Source of the DNA: Curvibacter sp.
Lineage (GTDB): Bacteria; Pseudomonadota; Gammaproteobacteria; Burkholderiales; Burkholderiaceae_C
Assembly: GCA_003500955.1 (NCBI GenBank)
Contig: DNQP01000274.1
Span: 2,565-10,582, forward strand
DNA: 8,018 nucleotides
Reading direction: 5' to 3'
The notes beneath the pieces are model-generated. The model searched no databases, had not been told where the DNA came from, and saw nothing but the letters and a program-made list of their open reading frames with translations. Shown piece after piece: positions 5,916 to 8,018 of this stretch. How positions within the stretch are numbered: position 1 is the first letter of the stretch; each line of letters begins with the position of its first letter. Both the position numbers and the translations under genes were made by a program.

Positions 5916-7331
5916 ATGACAGATGTTCTCGTCATCGGCGGCGGCAACGCCGCCCTGTGCGCAGCGCTGATGGCCCGTGAGGCCGGCGCCAGCGTGCTGC
6001 TGCTGGAAGCCGCGCCGCGCGCGTGGCGTGGCGGCAATTCCAGCCACACCCGCAATCTGCGCTGCATGCACGACGCACCGCAAGACGTGCTGGTGGACGC
6101 CTACCCGGAAGAGGAGTTCTGGCAGGACCTGCTCAGGGTTACCGGCGGCCTCACCGACGAGAAGCTCGCGCGCCTGGTGATCCGCGCCTCGGCCACCTGC
6201 CGGCCCTGGATGGTTCGGCACGGCGTGCGCTTCCAGCCTTCACTGTCGGGGGCCTTGCACACGGCGCGCACCAATGCCTTCTTCATGGGAGGCGGCAAGG
6301 CCCTGGTCAATGCCTACTACCGCAGCGCCGAGCGCCTGGGCGTCCAGATCCGCTACGAGGCGCCGGTGGACCGGCTCGACATCCTGGGCGGCGAGTTCAG
6401 GGCCGCGTACGTGAACGGCGAGCGCATCGAAGCGCGCGCCTGTGTGCTGGCCGCGGGCGGCTTCGAGTCCAACCGTGCGTGGCTGCGCGAAGCCTGGGGG
6501 CAGAACGCCCGGGGTGAATGGCCGGCGGACAACTTCCTGATCCGGGGCACGAAGTTCAACCAGGGCGTGTTGATCAAGCACATGCAGGAACAGGGCGCGG
6601 ACATGATCGGCGACCCCACGCAGTCGCACTGCGTAGCCATCGACGCGCGCGCGCCGCTGTACGACGGCGGCATCTGTACGCGCATCGACTGCGTCTCGCT
6701 GGGCGTGGTGGTGAACAACCGGGGTGAGCGCTTCTATGACGAGGGCGAGGACTTCTGGCCCAAGCGCTACGCCATCTGGGGCCGGCTGGTGGCGCAGCAG
6801 CCGGGGCAGATCGGCTACGCCATCATCGACAGCAAGGCCATCGGCCGCTTCATGCCGCCGGTCTTTCCCGGTGTGCAGGCCGACAGCCTGCCCGAACTCG
6901 CGCGCAAGCTCGGCCTGCCGGAGCAGACCTTCATGGCCACGCTCACGGCCTACAACGCGGCCTGCCGCGTCGGCACTTTCGACCACACGGCGCTCGACGA
7001 CTGCCGCACCGAGGGCCTGAGCCCGGCCAAGACCCACTGGGCCCTGCCGCTGGACACGGGGCCCTACTACGGCTATGCCCTGCGCCCGGGCATCACCTTC
7101 ACCTACCTCGGTCTCAAGGTCAACGCGCAGTCCGCCGTGCATTTCGGTGGCGTGCCCAGTGCCAACCTCTATGTGGCGGGCGAGATGATGGCCGGCAATG
7201 TGCTGGGCCAGGGCTACACGGCCGGCGTGGGCATGTCCATCGGCACGGCCTTCGGCCGCATCGCCGGCACCGAGGCCGCGCGCGCGGCCCTGCAGCTGAA
7301 GAAGACGGAGCGTGAGCGTGCAGCAGCTTGA
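5916..7331 (+). CDS. tcuA: FAD-dependent tricarballylate dehydrogenase TcuA
   Basis: TcuA oxidises tricarballylate to cis-aconitate, which enters the TCA cycle; its FADH2 is reoxidised by TcuB. The 471-residue protein matches the usual length (about 467 in Salmonella). The N-terminus [14 protein letters not shown] is the Rossmann dinucleotide motif, with Glu31 ending strand 2 (VLLLE) as expected for FAD ribose binding. [10 protein letters not shown] (38-47) and the C-terminal [20 protein letters not shown] (421-440) fit the fumarate reductase/succinate dehydrogenase flavoprotein fold, and [13 protein letters not shown] (264-276) is typical of this family. ATG 5916 must be close to right because the FAD motif starts at once, yet the preceding bases (CCCCTTTTCTCC) contain no Shine-Dalgarno. 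It follows the LysR gene by 134 bases and overlaps tcuB by 14. The main alternative is a CobZ-like oxidoreductase, related to TcuA plus TcuB, but no cobalamin genes are nearby. Confidence 0.9.
   Translation: MTDVLVIGGGNAALCAALMAREAGASVLLLEAAPRAWRGGNSSHTRNLRCMHDAPQDVLVDAYPEEEFWQDLLRVTGGLTDEKLARLVIRASATCRPWMVRHGVRFQPSLSGALHTARTNAFFMGGGKALVNAYYRSAERLGVQIRYEAPVDRLDILGGEFRAAYVNGERIEARACVLAAGGFESNRAWLREAWGQNARGEWPADNFLIRGTKFNQGVLIKHMQEQGADMIGDPTQSHCVAIDARAPLYDGGICTRIDCVSLGVVVNNRGERFYDEGEDFWPKRYAIWGRLVAQQPGQIGYAIIDSKAIGRFMPPVFPGVQADSLPELARKLGLPEQTFMATLTAYNAACRVGTFDHTALDDCRTEGLSPAKTHWALPLDTGPYYGYALRPGITFTYLGLKVNAQSAVHFGGVPSANLYVAGEMMAGNVLGQGYTAGVGMSIGTAFGRIAGTEAARAALQLKKTERERAAA
7307..7310 (+). promoter_or_regulatory. 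Ribosome binding site that decides the tcuB start
   Basis: GGAG lies inside the end of tcuA, seven bases before GTG 7318. The other in-frame GTG at 7312 is only one base away from it, so 7318 is the better start. Confidence 0.6.
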
Positions 7332-8018
7332 AAGTTTGACCCGCGAGGCACGGGCCCTGGCCAACGGCCAGGGGATATCCGGCAGCGCCGAGGCCGAAGT
7401 CGCGCGCCAGCTGCAGATCTGCAATGCCTGCCGCTACTGCGAGGGCTTCTGCGCCGTCTTCCCCGCCATGACGCGCCGCCTGGCTTTCCCGCAGGCCGAT
7501 GTGCACTACCTGGCCAACCTCTGCCACAACTGCGGCGCCTGCTTGCATGCCTGCCAGTACGCGCCGCCGCACGAGTTTGCGGTCAACGTGCCCCAGGCCA
7601 TGGCTCGGGTGCGCCTGCAGACCTACACGGACTACGCCTGGCCGCCGGCGCTGGGGCGCCTGTACCAGCGCAACGGCCTGACGCTCTCGCTGGCCACGGC
7701 GGGCGCGCTGGCCTTCTTCATGCTGCTCACGCTCTGGCTGCGCGACAGGCTGTGGCGCGTGCCGCCGCAGACGGACTTCTACGGCATCTTTCCGCACAAC
7801 CTGCTGGTGAGTCTGTTCGCGCCGGTCTTCCTCTATGCCGTGCTGGCCCTGGCCCTGGGCGTGCGCCGCTTCTGGCGCGAGGTGACGCCGGGGCAGGAGT
7901 ACGAGGCGCCGGCCATCGCCGCGGTGCGCGCCGGCGCGGCCGCCGAGGCCACGCATGACGTGCTGCGTCTCACCTACCTGGATGGCGGCCACGGCGAGGG
8001 CTGTCACAACGAGGACGA
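7318..8018 (+). CDS. tcuB: TcuB, Fe-S/membrane electron-transfer protein for tricarballylate oxidation (3'-truncated)
   Basis: The frame stays open from GTG 7318 to the window end, giving 233 residues of a protein that is normally about 380. In Salmonella TcuB reoxidises TcuA-FADH2 with Fe-S clusters and heme and passes the electrons to the membrane. Two CxxCxxCxxxC ferredoxin motifs are present: Cys35/38/41/45 ([12 protein letters not shown]) and Cys69/72/75/79 ([12 protein letters not shown]), each fit for one 4Fe-4S cluster. The conserved YAPPHEF follows at 81-87. Two hydrophobic helices are seen at about 123-140 and 162-182, and His160, His213, His225 and His230 are possible heme ligands, though I cannot tell which. 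The first cysteine motif lies before the first in-frame ATG, so a GTG start is required. The gene overlaps tcuA by 14 bases, indicating tight translational coupling. A transporter gene such as tcuC may follow but is out of view. Confidence 0.9.
   Translation, partial: MQQLESLTREARALANGQGISGSAEAEVARQLQICNACRYCEGFCAVFPAMTRRLAFPQADVHYLANLCHNCGACLHACQYAPPHEFAVNVPQAMARVRLQTYTDYAWPPALGRLYQRNGLTLSLATAGALAFFMLLTLWLRDRLWRVPPQTDFYGIFPHNLLVSLFAPVFLYAVLALALGVRRFWREVTPGQEYEAPAIAAVRAGAAAEATHDVLRLTYLDGGHGEGCHNED

Noticed and set aside
6240..7424. 394-codon minus-strand open frame
   Set aside because: It is antisense to tcuA, which has full family motifs. The product is rich in Ala, Arg, Gly and His with no recognisable domain.
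7120..8007. 295-codon minus-strand open frame at the right end
   Set aside because: The opposite strand encodes tcuB with two ferredoxin motifs; the antisense product is low complexity.
1..8018. Mobile element, CRISPR, tRNA or rRNA
   Set aside because: I found no transposase or integrase frame, no spaced direct repeats, and no tRNA-like or rRNA-like segments; genes fill almost the whole window.

Overview
The window looks like GC-rich betaproteobacterial chromosome, most likely Comamonadaceae (Acidovorax/Variovorax/Hydrogenophaga-like). This is inferred from protein style, base composition and gene order, since no rRNA or other taxonomic marker is present. Coding density is very high: seven complete genes plus one partial gene at each edge's side of the layout (an RND transporter missing its start, TcuB missing its end). 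No gap exceeds 150 bases. I see no mobile element, CRISPR array, tRNA or rRNA.

Region 1 (1-3131, plus strand) is a four-gene run. It holds the C-terminal two thirds of an RND efflux permease, a 75-residue DUF2892/YgaP-like two-helix membrane protein with two cysteines, an OsmC-family thiol peroxidase-like protein, and a CsoR/RcnR/FrmR-family repressor. The combination suggests a stress-responsive efflux/thiol module controlled by its own last gene. The repressor is the most unusual protein here: it keeps the first sensing cysteine of the family but has Phe and Glu at the next two sensing positions, with two extra cysteines elsewhere.

Region 2 (3136-4796, minus strand) is a housekeeping pair: mnmA, the tRNA U34 2-thiouridylase, followed after 8 bases by a gamma-glutamylcyclotransferase-like gene that resembles the animal GGCT type. 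The pair converges on the repressor gene with only 4 bases between stop codons. mnmA has an extended -10 promoter so close to its ATG that the mRNA is probably leaderless.

Region 3 (4849-8018, plus strand, divergent from mnmA) is a tricarballylate utilisation locus: a LysR-type regulator (tcuR-like), the FAD-dependent tricarballylate dehydrogenase TcuA, and the N-terminal part of TcuB, the Fe-S membrane protein that takes electrons from TcuA. tcuB starts at a GTG inside the end of tcuA and runs off the window. The 134-base gap between the regulator and tcuA holds four closely spaced inverted repeats, one of which fits a LysR operator; a related sequence lies in front of the regulator gene itself.

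Nothing here is a clearly new system. The best candidates for a second look are the atypical sensor residues of the CsoR-like repressor with its efflux/OsmC/DUF2892 partners, and the operator architecture of the tcu locus.
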